DNA of 64,000 nucleotides from Pseudotabrizicola sp051200875. GTDB taxonomy: Bacteria > Pseudomonadota > Alphaproteobacteria > Rhodobacterales > Rhodobacteraceae. Shown piece by piece: positions 8,144 to 16,459 of the stretch (its first letter is position 1; each line of letters opens with the position of its first letter). Made by a program: the position numbers and the translations under genes. The DNA lies in contig NZ_CP195191.1 in NCBI RefSeq assembly GCF_051200875.1, positions 2,232,001-2,296,000 of the forward strand, written 5' to 3'. The notes beneath the pieces are model-generated. The model was not told the DNA's origin. It was given only the letters and a program-made list of their open reading frames with translations, and did not search any database.

Positions 8144-8581
8144 ATGCTCAAGGACTTCTTCCCCTACCAACTTGCCGTTACCTCTGCGGCCTTCTCGCGG
8201 CTGTTGGTTGATGTCTATCAACGGCGCTTTGGCCTCGGGCGCGACGAGTGGCGCCTGCTGTTTCTCTTGGCCGAGGTCGAGGCCGAATCCTCGCTTGACC
8301 TGGGTCGCAACACCTCGTTGGACAAGGTTCAGGTCAGCCGCGCGGCAGATCGGCTGATCAAAAAGGGCCTGATCCAACGGCAGACATCAGACAAGGATCG
8401 GCGGCTGTGGCTGTACACCTGCACGCCCGAGGGCCGCGCCATGTTCAATGAGGTCCGCAATCTGGTTGAGGCGCGGTCTGAAGCTGTCCTCAAGACCATG
8501 CCGCTGCAGGACCGAAGGGCGCTGTTGCGTGGCTTGGCAGCGCTGCAGCGTGCGACGGACAAGGTGTCGGAAAAGCTTTAG
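8144..8581 (+). CDS. MarR-family transcriptional regulator
   Basis: 145 residues, the usual MarR length. The winged helix region is readable: GRDEWRLLFLLAEV (helix 2), LGRNTSLDKVQVSRAADRLIKKGLIQRQ (recognition helix) and the wing TSDKDRRLWLYTCTPEGRAMF, with the DxRxxxxxLT-like signature. Such dimers usually repress a nearby gene and release it on binding an aromatic or phenolic ligand. It is convergent with the next MarR gene, with one base between stop codons. Its target is not obvious. It could act on its own promoter (inverted repeat at 8106) or on the homogentisate genes. Confidence 0.88.
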   Translation: MLKDFFPYQLAVTSAAFSRLLVDVYQRRFGLGRDEWRLLFLLAEVEAESSLDLGRNTSLDKVQVSRAADRLIKKGLIQRQTSDKDRRLWLYTCTPEGRAMFNEVRNLVEARSEAVLKTMPLQDRRALLRGLAALQRATDKVSEKL

Positions 8582-8582
8582 G

Positions 8583-9047
8583 TCAGTCGGCGCTTCGGCC
8601 GGTTCGTGGCGACATGGACATGAGACGGCGCAGTAGCGCGATCAACTTTCCTGCATCCGCACTGCCAATCTCTTGCCGCAACTGTTGATCAAAGCTGACC
8701 GCATGCGCCCCAAGTTCGGCAAAAACCTCTTGCCCCTTAGTGGTCAGCGACAGCACTTCGGCGCGGCGATCCTTTTCACTTGGTGAGCGCAACAGCATCT
8801 CTGCCTGTTCCAACGCCGCGACGGCACGGCTCACCTTGGTCTTTTCGATATGACTGATCGCACAGATGTCGCGTGCAGTCATTGCGCCGAACTTGCCCAA
8901 ATTGGCCAGTACCCGCCACTGCGTGCGGGTAAAGCCATAGCGGTCACGGTAAACAGCCTCGAACCCATGCGACGTCGCCTCGGCCGCCTGATTCAAGAGA
9001 TATGGCAGAAAGGCATCCAGATCAAAGTCGGTCGTCTGTTCGGTCAT
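8583..9047 (-). CDS. MarR-family regulator, likely of the homogentisate genes
   Basis: 154 residues with MarR features: RDRYGFTRTQWRVLANLGKF, the recognition helix SHIEKTKVSRAVAALEQAEM and the wing SPSEKDRRAEVLSLTTKG. The ATG at 9047 is used; a GTG at 9053 would add two residues, and neither has a strong Shine-Dalgarno sequence. It lies 57 bases downstream of maiA on the same strand, so it is probably co-transcribed from the maiA/hmgA divergent promoter region. That region carries a palindrome nested in the hmgA promoter. Negative autoregulation together with control of tyrosine/phenylacetate breakdown is the simplest reading. This is inferred from context, not shown. Confidence 0.87.
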   Translation of the reverse strand: MTEQTTDFDLDAFLPYLLNQAAEATSHGFEAVYRDRYGFTRTQWRVLANLGKFGAMTARDICAISHIEKTKVSRAVAALEQAEMLLRSPSEKDRRAEVLSLTTKGQEVFAELGAHAVSFDQQLRQEIGSADAGKLIALLRRLMSMSPRTGRSAD

Positions 9048-9104
9048 TCGCACAAGGTCGCTGGGGTAAGTGTTCGAAGTTATGGCACAGAACGAAGTGG
9101 CAAG

Positions 9105-9734
9105 TCATCCAGCAGGTTTTACCCGGTCGGGATGGGCCGCAGCGAAAGCGTCCAGTTTCTCAAGCGTCTGCGAAACGGCAAGGGTTCTTGGATAACGTGA
9201 CAGGTCGACGGCCCACCGTCGCGCGTTATAGATCTGCGGAACAAGACAGATGTCTACGAGCGTCACCGTATCGCCAAAGCTGTAGCAACCGATCGCATGA
9301 CGCGACAGCAAACCCTCGACCCCCTCAAGCCCAAGCGCGATGAAATGGCCCATCCAGCCCTCCATCGTCGCACCCAAGCTGACGGCATGGCGGGCCACGC
9401 GCAGATTGCAGACTGGGTGAATATCCATCGCCACCGCGTAGGCCATTGCCCGCACGATCGCCCGATCAGACGCTGTGCCTGGTAACCATCCTGCGGCCCG
9501 GGTTTCCTCAAGATACTCGAGGATCGCCAGCGACTGGGTCAGGCTTGTCCCGTCGATCTCGAGTGTCGGAACCAGTCCTTGGGGATTGCGCGCCAGATTT
9601 GCGCTACCCTGCTGTGCGCCGGCCAACAGATCGACCGTCTCAGCGCGGTGTGACAACCCCAAGAGGTTGAGCGCGATCCGTACCCGATAGGCCGCCGACG
9701 ATCGCCAATAGTCGTAAAGCACCGTCTCAGCCAT
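9105..9734 (-). CDS. maiA: Maleylacetoacetate isomerase (zeta-class GST)
   Basis: 209 residues, the normal length. The protein has the zeta-class glutathione S-transferase signature near the N-terminus (WRSSAAYRVRIALNLLGL), followed by NPQGLVPTLEIDG and LTQSLAILEYLEET, which bind glutathione. The C-terminal helical domain follows. It converts 4-maleylacetoacetate, the product of HmgA, to 4-fumarylacetoacetate for FahA in the cytoplasm. It is divergent from hmgA, whose promoter region it shares, and is followed by a MarR gene. The combination hmgA, fahA, maiA is the complete lower homogentisate pathway, which gives high confidence. Confidence 0.93.
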   Translation of the reverse strand: MAETVLYDYWRSSAAYRVRIALNLLGLSHRAETVDLLAGAQQGSANLARNPQGLVPTLEIDGTSLTQSLAILEYLEETRAAGWLPGTASDRAIVRAMAYAVAMDIHPVCNLRVARHAVSLGATMEGWMGHFIALGLEGVEGLLSRHAIGCYSFGDTVTLVDICLVPQIYNARRWAVDLSRYPRTLAVSQTLEKLDAFAAAHPDRVKPAG

Positions 9735-9758
9735 CGCATCCTCCAGATCGTTTCATTT

Positions 9759-9797
9759 GCAACTTTATATTGACTTGGTTGCAATCGCAACTATAAA
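9759..9797. promoter_or_regulatory. hmgA/maiA divergent promoter with nested palindromic operator
   Basis: For hmgA, TTGACT (9770-9775) and TATAAA (9792-9797) are 16 bases apart, and the spacer is almost filled by the palindrome GTTGC-AATC-GCAAC (9778-9791). GCAACTTTATA (9759-9769) and GCAACTATAAA (9787-9797) are direct repeats 28 bases apart. The first places TATAAA on the opposite strand as a possible maiA -10. A MarR protein bound here would shut off both directions. Confidence 0.6.
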
Positions 9798-9854
9798 CGC
9801 CACAGAGCCGACCAGACTCGGCAAGGCCACCATCCCAGCACTGTGGAGGAGCGT

Positions 9855-11216
9855 ATGACCAGCCATTCCTTGCCCAAGGGCATGATCCGGGCAGCCTCGA
9901 TTGCCGGGCCGCATGAGGGCTATATGCCCGGTTTCGGCAACGACTTTGAGACCGAGGCCCTTCCGGGGGCGCTGCCGCAAGGTATGAACAGCCCACAAAA
10001 GTGCAACTATGGGCTTTATGGCGAACAGCTTTCCGGCACGGCCTTTACCGCGCCAAGCCATCAGAATGAGCGGACGTGGTGCTATCGCATTCGCCCGTCG
10101 GTCAAGCACACGCACCGGTTCAAGAAGATCTCAGTGCCGCATTGGAAGTCGGCGCCCTGCATCGACCCTGATATCGTCAGCCTTGGACAGTATCGTTGGG
10201 ATCCGGTTGCCGTTCCGGGCGAGGATCTGACTTGGGTTACCGGCATGCGCACCATGTCCACGGCGGGGGATGTGAACACGCAAACCGGTATGGCCAGCCA
10301 CATGTATCTGGTGAACCAGAGCATGAATGACGAGTATTTCTTTTCGGCCGATGGCGAATTGCTGGTTGTGCCTCAGGAAGGTCGGCTGCGGTTTTGCACC
10401 GAGCTGGGGATCATCGACCTTGAGCCGCGCGAGATCGCCATTCTGCCGCGTGGGTTGGTTTACCGTGTCGAGGTGCTGGAAGGCCCCGCCCGCGGGTTCG
10501 TCTGCGAGAACTACGGACAGAAGTTCCAGTTGCCGGGCCGTGGTCCGATCGGGGCAAACTGCATGGCCAATCGCCGTGACTTCAAGACACCCGTGGCGGC
10601 CTATGAGGATCGCGAGGTGCCGTCCAAGGTCTATGTCAAATGGTGTGGCCAGTTCCATGTCACTGAAATCGGCCACAGCCCGCTCGACGTGGTGGCTTGG
10701 CATGGCAATTATGCGCCCTGCAAATACGACCTGCGCACCTATTGCCCAGTCGGTGCGGTGCTGTTCGACCACCCCGATCCGTCGATCTTTACCGTGCTGA
10801 CGGCGCCAAGCGGTATCGAAGGCACAGCGAACATCGACTTCGTGCTGTTTCGCGAGCGTTGGATGGTGGCCGAGAATACCTTCCGCCCGCCATGGTACCA
10901 CAAGAATGTCATGTCCGAGATGATGGGCAATATCTATGGCATCTATGATGCCAAGCCCAAGGGCTTTGTCCCCGGCGGTATGTCGCTGCACAACTGCATG
11001 CTGCCGCATGGACCCGACCGGAACGCATTCGAGCACGCCAGCAACGAGCCGATGGTGCCGGTCTTTCAGGCCGAGACCATGAGCTTCATGTTCGAGACCC
11101 GTTTCCCGCAGCATCTGACGCCATGGGCCGCGACGGCTGGGCATATGCAGGAAGATTACATCGACTGCTGGGGAACGCTGGAGAAGAAGTTCGACGGCAC
11201 GCCGGGGGTGAAATGA
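9855..11216 (+). CDS. hmgA: Homogentisate 1,2-dioxygenase
   Basis: A 453-residue, full-length enzyme that opens the ring of homogentisate to maleylacetoacetate using Fe(II) and O2. The start YMPGFGNDFETEALPGALP and GLYAEQ-like GLYGEQLSGTAFTAP are unmistakable for HmgA. The iron ligands can be placed as His349 (PPWYHKN), Glu355 (SEMMG) and His385 (LPHGPD). Their spacing of 6 and 30 residues equals that of His335, Glu341 and His371 in the human enzyme. The start at 9855 follows GGAGGA at 9845-9850; a GTG at 9843 in frame is less likely. Its last bases overlap the fahA start codon. Confidence 0.97.
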   Translation: MTSHSLPKGMIRAASIAGPHEGYMPGFGNDFETEALPGALPQGMNSPQKCNYGLYGEQLSGTAFTAPSHQNERTWCYRIRPSVKHTHRFKKISVPHWKSAPCIDPDIVSLGQYRWDPVAVPGEDLTWVTGMRTMSTAGDVNTQTGMASHMYLVNQSMNDEYFFSADGELLVVPQEGRLRFCTELGIIDLEPREIAILPRGLVYRVEVLEGPARGFVCENYGQKFQLPGRGPIGANCMANRRDFKTPVAAYEDREVPSKVYVKWCGQFHVTEIGHSPLDVVAWHGNYAPCKYDLRTYCPVGAVLFDHPDPSIFTVLTAPSGIEGTANIDFVLFRERWMVAENTFRPPWYHKNVMSEMMGNIYGIYDAKPKGFVPGGMSLHNCMLPHGPDRNAFEHASNEPMVPVFQAETMSFMFETRFPQHLTPWAATAGHMQEDYIDCWGTLEKKFDGTPGVK

Positions 11217-12469
11217 CCAGCCTCATCCGCTCTTGGGTTGACAGTGCCAACGCACCGGACAGCCCCTTTCCGCTGAACAACCTGCCATGCGGGGTGTTTT
11301 CGGTGGACAATTCCGCTGCGCATTGCGGGATGGCGATTGGCGATTTCATCGTTGATCTCACCATGCTGGAAGCCAAGGGTCTCCTCGATCTGGGTGCGGC
11401 GCGCCTTTTCGATGTGCCGGTCTGGAACAAGGTGATGGAAGCAGGGCCCGCCCTTTGGGCCGCGTTGCGGGCCAAGGTGACGGCGCTGCTGGCCGAGGGC
11501 GCGGCATCCCGCGCGGCGGTAGAGCCCTACCTTGTGCCGCGTGCGGGGGCCACTCTCCACATGCCGTTCCGCGTGGCCGAATACACGGACTTTTACGCCG
11601 GTCGCCATCACGCCTTTAACGTCGGCACCATGTTCCGGGGCCCCGAAAATGCCCTGCCGCCGAACTGGCTGCACATCCCGATCGGCTATAACGGGCGGGC
11701 GTCCTCGGTCGTCGTGTCCGGCACCGAGGTGCGCCGCCCCTGGGGGCAGGTAAAGGGGCCGGACCATGCCGTTCCGTCCTTCCAACCCTCGCGCCGCTTC
11801 GACATCGAGCTTGAGATGGGCGCGGTGGTGGGCACGCCGTCCGAGGGACCGGTGACGGTGGCCGAAGCCGACGACATGATCTTCGGCTACGTCCTTCTGA
11901 ACGACTGGTCGGCGCGCGACATCCAGGCATGGGAATACCAGCCGCTCGGGCCCTTTCAGGCCAAGGCGACAGCGACTACCATCAGCCCGTGGATCGTGAT
12001 GAAGGCTGCGATCGAACCCTTCCGCACCTCCACGCCCGCCCGCGAGGTGCCGCAGCTTCCCTATCTACACGAACCGCGCCCGATGCTCTACGATATCGCG
12101 CTGGAGGTAGCCTTGCAGCCCGAAGGTGGGGCCGAGACCATCATCGTCCGCACCAATTACGCCGAGATGTACTACTCGGCCCCCCAGCAACTGGCCCATC
12201 ACACGACCAGCGGCTGTGCGATGAACACCGGCGACCTTCTCGGGTCCGGCACGATCTCCGGCCCGACGAAGGAGAGCCGCGGCAGCCTCTTGGAATTGTC
12301 ATGGGGCGGCAAGGAGCCCATCGCCATCGCGGGTGGCACGCGGACATTTATCGAGGACAACGACACTCTCATCCTGCGCGGGCAGTGCAGGGGTGACGGA
12401 TACATCATCGGTTTCGGCGACTGCACGGGCAAGGTCATTCCCGCGCTGGCCGACCCCTACGCACGCTGA
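11213..12469 (+). CDS. fahA: Fumarylacetoacetase
   Basis: A 418-residue protein that hydrolyses 4-fumarylacetoacetate to fumarate and acetoacetate, the last step of the homogentisate pathway. The N-terminal SH3-like domain is followed by the FAH catalytic domain. It has EYTDFYAGRHHAFNVG (metal-binding aspartate and catalytic histidine), the acidic ligands in FDIELEMGAVVG, DWSARDIQAWEYQPLGPFQAK, and the C-terminal GDLLGSGTISGPTKESRGS. The ATG at 11213 overlaps the hmgA stop as ATGA. An upstream in-frame start would lie inside hmgA and is rejected. An MBL gene follows after 11 bases. Confidence 0.97.
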   Translation: MTSLIRSWVDSANAPDSPFPLNNLPCGVFSVDNSAAHCGMAIGDFIVDLTMLEAKGLLDLGAARLFDVPVWNKVMEAGPALWAALRAKVTALLAEGAASRAAVEPYLVPRAGATLHMPFRVAEYTDFYAGRHHAFNVGTMFRGPENALPPNWLHIPIGYNGRASSVVVSGTEVRRPWGQVKGPDHAVPSFQPSRRFDIELEMGAVVGTPSEGPVTVAEADDMIFGYVLLNDWSARDIQAWEYQPLGPFQAKATATTISPWIVMKAAIEPFRTSTPAREVPQLPYLHEPRPMLYDIALEVALQPEGGAETIIVRTNYAEMYYSAPQQLAHHTTSGCAMNTGDLLGSGTISGPTKESRGSLLELSWGGKEPIAIAGGTRTFIEDNDTLILRGQCRGDGYIIGFGDCTGKVIPALADPYAR

Positions 12470-12480
12470 GGAGCATCATC

Positions 12481-13431
12481 ATGGCAAAGGCATTCGCCTC
12501 GCAGGGCGACATGGCGGAAAAGAAGATCAGCTTTACAGAGATCGGCGAAGGGCTTTACGCCTTCACCGCCGAGGGCGACCCGAATTCGGGCGTCATCATC
12601 GGGGATGACAGCGTCATGGTGGTGGAGGCGCAGGCAACCCCGCGCCTCGCGCAGAAAGTGATCGACTGCATCCGTGGCGTGACGGACAAGCCCATCTCCC
12701 ACGTCGTGTTGACCCATTACCACGCCGTCCGCGTGCTGGGTGCCTCGGCCTTCATCGCCCCGCAGGTCATCATGTCCGAAGCGGCCCGCAACATGGTAGC
12801 CGAACGCGGGCAAGAGGATTGGGACAGCGAATTCCAGCGCTTCCCCCGCCTGTTCCAGGGGTATGAAAGCATCCCCGGCCTGACCTGGCCCACCACCACT
12901 TTCAACGGCAGGATGACGGTGTGGCTGGGCAAGCGGCGGGTGGACATACTCCAACTCGGTCGCGCCCATACGGCGGGTGACGCGGTGATCCACGTTCCCG
13001 ACCAAAACGTCATGTTCACCGGCGACATCGTCGAGGCGCATTCCGCCTGCTACTGCGGCGACGGCCATTTCGCCGACTGGGGCAACACGCTGGAGGCGAT
13101 CCGGGCCTATGACCTCGATGCGATTGCTCCGGGTCGGGGGGATGCGGTCGTCGGGCGCGACGCGGTCAATTCGGCGCTCGACCGGACCAAAGATTTCGTA
13201 GAGTCGACCTACAGACCAGTCGCCCGCGTCGCCGCCCGCAATGGTACGCTGAAAGAGGCTTGGGATGCCTGCCGTGCCGAATGTGATCCCAAGTTCAAGG
13301 ACTATGCGATCTACGAGCATTGCCTGCCTTTTAATGTTGCTCGGGCCTATGACGAGGCGCGCGGCATCCACCATCCCCGCATTTGGACCGCGCAGCGTGA
13401 TCAGGAAATGTGGGCGGCGCTTCAGGGCTGA
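12481..13431 (+). CDS. MBL-fold metallo-hydrolase of the homogentisate operon
   Basis: A 316-residue metallo-beta-lactamase-fold protein. The first metal motif reads THYHAV (His79, His81), but the usual Asp-His that completes HxHxDH is Val83-Arg84. The third ligand region GRAHTAGDAVIH and the bridging aspartate in MFTGDIVE are kept. A one-metal or redox/thioesterase-like role is therefore possible. I believe the HYHAVR variant recurs in relatives found beside hmgA, so it is probably a family trait and not decay. GAGGAG precedes the start. The gene lies between fahA and the FAD monooxygenase, and its substrate is unknown, perhaps a thioester or lactone in aromatic breakdown. Confidence 0.85.
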   Translation: MAKAFASQGDMAEKKISFTEIGEGLYAFTAEGDPNSGVIIGDDSVMVVEAQATPRLAQKVIDCIRGVTDKPISHVVLTHYHAVRVLGASAFIAPQVIMSEAARNMVAERGQEDWDSEFQRFPRLFQGYESIPGLTWPTTTFNGRMTVWLGKRRVDILQLGRAHTAGDAVIHVPDQNVMFTGDIVEAHSACYCGDGHFADWGNTLEAIRAYDLDAIAPGRGDAVVGRDAVNSALDRTKDFVESTYRPVARVAARNGTLKEAWDACRAECDPKFKDYAIYEHCLPFNVARAYDEARGIHHPRIWTAQRDQEMWAALQG

Positions 13432-13452
13432 CGAAAACTCTGGGAGGATGAC

Positions 13453-15069
13453 ATGAAGGACTTTGTTCCGGACCGCTATGCACTGGCGTTCCGCCTATAT
13501 CCCTATGCGAAATCGCCCGATCAGGACGCCGCAACCCCCGTGCGCCGCAAGGTAGTGGTTGTCGGCGGCGGTCCAATCGGTCTGGCCACTGCCCTTGATC
13601 TTGGTCGTCGCGGGGTGCCAGTCGTCCTGCTTGACGATCACGAAGGCGCCGGGCTTGGCAGCCGCGCCCTGTGTTTTGCCAAGCGTACGCTGGAAATCTG
13701 TGACCGGCTCGGCGCGGCGAGACCGATGCTGGACAAAGGCGTACAGTGGAACGTGGGCAAGGTCTTCCACGATGACCGACTGCTATATGAGTTCAACCTT
13801 TTGCCCGAAGGCGGCCATGCCTTCCCGGCCTTCATCAATCTGCAACAGCCTTGGTTCGAAAAGTTCTTGTTCGACGCCATCGTCAACGCCCAGGCCGAAG
13901 GCGCGCCAATCGAGTTGCGGGGCAAGAACCGGGTCGATGCCGTTATACCAGCCGCCGATCACGTCGTGCTTGAGGTGATGACACCCGATGGCCCTTACAA
14001 GCTCGAGGCGGACTGGTTGATTGCCTGCGACGGCGCCCGCAGCCCCCTGCGCGGTATGCTGGGGCTCTCCTTTGATGGGCGGGTATTCGAAGACAATTTC
14101 CTGATCGCCGACGTTAAGATGAAAGCGGATTTCCCGACCGAGCGCTGGTTCTGGTTCGAGCCGCATTTCAAATCGGGCGACTCAGCGCTGCTGCACAAAC
14201 AGCCCGACGATATCTGGCGCATCGACTTCCAACTTGGCTGGAACATCGACCGTGCGAAGGAGATGGAGCCCGCGCGGATCCGCGCCCGTGTGGACGCGAT
14301 GCTCGGGCCGGACGTCGAATATGAACTCGACTGGTGTTCCATCTACACCTTCCAGTGCCGTCGGATGGACAGGTTTCGCCACGGCCGCGTGCTTTTTGCC
14401 GGCGATGCCGCACATCAGGTTTCTCCTTTTGGCGCAAGGGGGGCGAATTCTGGCATTCAGGATGTGGACAATCTGGCATGGAAACTGGCGCTGGTGCTGG
14501 ACGGGACCGCGCCGGAAAGCCTGCTGGACAGCTATGATGCCGAACGAGTTTACGGGGCGGACGAGAACATCCTGAACTCCACCCGCGCGACCGACTTCAT
14601 CACGCCGAAAACGGGCGTGTCCAAGATGTTCCGTAACGCCGTTCTGCAACTTGCTGAGACAGTGCCCTTTGCGCGGACGGTGGTGAATTCAGGGCGGCTG
14701 TCTATGCCCTGCACCTATGACGGATCGACGCTGAACGGGCCGGACCATGCCGACATGCCCGCACGGACGCGGCCGGGGTCGCCTTGCCCGGATGCACCCC
14801 TTGGCGACGGCTGGCTTCTGGCGCGGCTGGGGCAAGGCTTCACGCTGCTGGCCATCGGAGCCGAGGTGCCGGACTACCTGACGGCGCATGGCCTGAGCTT
14901 TCCGCGTCTGGCGCTGGAGCCGACGCCAGAAATCGTCGCCCGGTATCTGGGCAGGGCGGAGAGGGCCGTCTACTTGATCCGCCCCGACCAGCACGTCGCC
15001 GCGCGCTGGGATCGTTTCAACGAAGCGGAGATGGCCGCCGCATTGGCCCGTGCCATCGGAAAGGGCTAA
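13453..15069 (+). CDS. FAD-dependent aromatic-ring monooxygenase (MhpA/UbiH-like)
   Basis: A 538-residue class A flavoprotein monooxygenase. It has the dinucleotide-binding GxGxxG (VVVGGGPIGLATALDLGRRG, residues about 35-54), the middle DG motif (LIACDGARSPLRGMLG) and the FAD ribityl-binding GDAAHQVSPFGARGANSG. The C-terminal thioredoxin-like extension resembles that of MhpA-type phenol hydroxylases. Such enzymes hydroxylate phenolic acids with NAD(P)H and O2. In an hmg operon the obvious role is to feed the pathway, for example by making homogentisate from 3-hydroxyphenylacetate, but the substrate is not decided by sequence alone. GGGAGGATGAC precedes the ATG. Confidence 0.85.
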   Translation: MKDFVPDRYALAFRLYPYAKSPDQDAATPVRRKVVVVGGGPIGLATALDLGRRGVPVVLLDDHEGAGLGSRALCFAKRTLEICDRLGAARPMLDKGVQWNVGKVFHDDRLLYEFNLLPEGGHAFPAFINLQQPWFEKFLFDAIVNAQAEGAPIELRGKNRVDAVIPAADHVVLEVMTPDGPYKLEADWLIACDGARSPLRGMLGLSFDGRVFEDNFLIADVKMKADFPTERWFWFEPHFKSGDSALLHKQPDDIWRIDFQLGWNIDRAKEMEPARIRARVDAMLGPDVEYELDWCSIYTFQCRRMDRFRHGRVLFAGDAAHQVSPFGARGANSGIQDVDNLAWKLALVLDGTAPESLLDSYDAERVYGADENILNSTRATDFITPKTGVSKMFRNAVLQLAETVPFARTVVNSGRLSMPCTYDGSTLNGPDHADMPARTRPGSPCPDAPLGDGWLLARLGQGFTLLAIGAEVPDYLTAHGLSFPRLALEPTPEIVARYLGRAERAVYLIRPDQHVAARWDRFNEAEMAAALARAIGKG

Positions 15070-15073
15070 GGAC

Positions 15074-15274
15074 ATGCTGATCACGACCCCGAACCTGACC
15101 AGGCCAGACGACACCTATGCCCGGCTGATCGCCACACATGACGGGCTGGACGAGGCAGAAAGCCACGCCCTGAACGCACGGCTGATCCTGATCCTGATGA
15201 ACCACATCGGAGACCACTCCGTGCTGGCCGAGGCGTTGCGGCTGGCGCGGGATACGAAGTCCCGGGCACCCTGA
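15074..15274 (+). CDS. Small DUF2783-type protein
   Basis: A 66-residue, mostly helical protein with the pattern DDTYARLIATHDGLDE followed by LNARLILILMNHIGDHSVL. This matches my memory of the DUF2783 family, small proteins often encoded at the end of aromatic monooxygenase operons. The ATG at 15074 lies 4 bases after the monooxygenase stop, with AAGGA before it. Function is unknown; a partner or stabiliser of the preceding monooxygenase is suggested only by linkage. Confidence 0.75.
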   Translation: MLITTPNLTRPDDTYARLIATHDGLDEAESHALNARLILILMNHIGDHSVLAEALRLARDTKSRAP

Positions 15275-15281
15275 CGAGAGT

Positions 15282-15311
15282 CTTTCCAGACGCGGCGGAC
15301 GCGCTGGAAAG
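15282..15311 (+). terminator. Hairpin after the hmgA operon
   Basis: CTTTCCAG (15282-15289) pairs with CTGGAAAG (15304-15311), with CGCG/CGCG further inside. It lies 8 bases after the DUF2783 stop, with no T-run. It probably marks the 3' end of the hmgA transcript. Confidence 0.5.
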
Positions 15312-15338
15312 GCTTCCCGCAACGCAGATTTGTTAAAT

Positions 15339-15361
15339 GCGAAGGCCTAGGCGGCCTTCGC
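15339..15361 (-). terminator. Hairpin over the end of the deacetylase gene
   Basis: GCGAAGGCC (15339-15347) and GGCCTTCGC (15353-15361) form a 9-bp stem with loop TAGGC. It covers the stop codon of the minus-strand deacetylase gene, and on that strand ATTTAAC follows. It is likely a 3'-end structure. Confidence 0.45.
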
Positions 15362-16459
15362 AAGTTTGTCCGCCTGTGCAAGCAGGCGATCACGCTGGAA
15401 CGCGACATAGTCCGCCGCAGGCTGCTGTGCGCACAGCAGGTCGAGCACCGGGTCCCTGACTTCGGTTCTGGTCCCAGCCAGGGTCTCGACCACCGCAAGA
15501 CCACAGAAGGGAACGATGGCTTCCGCATAGCCCCCCTCGTGGACGCAAAGCATGCGCCCGCCGCATAATTCGGCGGCAAGAGCCATGATTTCGGCCGTCA
15601 TTTCACGGAAAGTATCGGAATGGGCCTGCATACGGGCAAGCGGATCGAATCCGTTCGCGTCAAGCCCACTCGCGACGATGATCATGTCCGGACGGAAATC
15701 GCGCAGTGCCGGCACGACAAGGATTTCCATCGCATCCAGATAGGCGCGGTGTCCGCCGCCGGGCAGGAGCGGGACGTTCAGGTTGGTGCCGAAGCCGGCG
15801 CCCTCGCCACGTTCCGATGGAAGGCCTTGACCGGGCGGGAAGCAACCCTCCTGATGGATCGAAATCGTCAGCGTGTCGGCCCGGTTGTAGTAAACCGCTT
15901 GCGTGCCGTTACCATGGTGCACGTCCCAGTCAAGCACGGCGACACGGAGCGGGCCATGCTTGGCGCGCAACGCTTCGATTGCGATCGGAATATTGGCGAG
16001 CAAGCAGAAGCCCATCGACTGCTCGGGCAGGCAATGGTGCCCTGGAGGACGCGACAGGACATAGGCGTTCTGTACACGCCGCGCCCAGACGTCGGCAACG
16101 GCTTGCTTGGCCAGTCCCGCCGAGATGGCCGCGATCTCGAAGCTGCCTTGGCCGAAGGGTGAATAGATGCCCGCGTTGCCTCCACCAGCATCGGACAGGG
16201 CCTTGAAGCGGTCAATGTAGTCGGCCGGGTGCACACGCAGCATGTCTTCCCGCGTTGCGGGAGCTGCGCCGCGCATGTCCAGATGCTTGGTTAGACCCGA
16301 GACCTCAAGCAGGTTGCGGAAACGCCGCTTGCTTTCGGGGCTTTCAGCGTGACCCGCTCCGGCCGGCGGTTGTACCCAGCCGCCCACTGGCAAAATCAGG
16401 GCGTGTTCGCCCGTGGTGTGCCAAAGGCAGCGTTCATCGTGATAAAATGCGGTCTTCAC
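15347..16459 (-). CDS. Histone-deacetylase-family amidohydrolase (class II-like)
   Basis: 370 residues, about the size of bacterial HDAC-like amidohydrolases and acetylpolyamine amidohydrolases. Active-site motifs are readable: RPPGHHCLPEQSMGFCL (catalytic His-His), LDWDVHHGNGTQ (zinc Asp and His), ASGLDANGFDPLARM (second zinc Asp) and VHEGGYAEA (transition-state tyrosine). These enzymes remove acetyl or other acyl groups from amines with Zn2+. The GTG at 16459 is chosen because it overlaps the livM stop as GTGA and gives the standard N-terminus; an upstream ATG at 16690 would run through livM. As the last gene of the Liv-type operon it probably deacylates the imported compound, perhaps an N-acyl amine or amide. 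Confidence 0.9.
   Translation of the reverse strand: MKTAFYHDERCLWHTTGEHALILPVGGWVQPPAGAGHAESPESKRRFRNLLEVSGLTKHLDMRGAAPATREDMLRVHPADYIDRFKALSDAGGGNAGIYSPFGQGSFEIAAISAGLAKQAVADVWARRVQNAYVLSRPPGHHCLPEQSMGFCLLANIPIAIEALRAKHGPLRVAVLDWDVHHGNGTQAVYYNRADTLTISIHQEGCFPPGQGLPSERGEGAGFGTNLNVPLLPGGGHRAYLDAMEILVVPALRDFRPDMIIVASGLDANGFDPLARMQAHSDTFREMTAEIMALAAELCGGRMLCVHEGGYAEAIVPFCGLAVVETLAGTRTEVRDPVLDLLCAQQPAADYVAFQRDRLLAQADKLAKAA

Noticed and set aside
10131..11144. Long minus-strand open frame of 337 codons opposite hmgA
   Set aside because: It lies fully inside the unmistakable hmgA gene on the other strand, and its residue pattern follows from hmgA codon bias; no family motifs.
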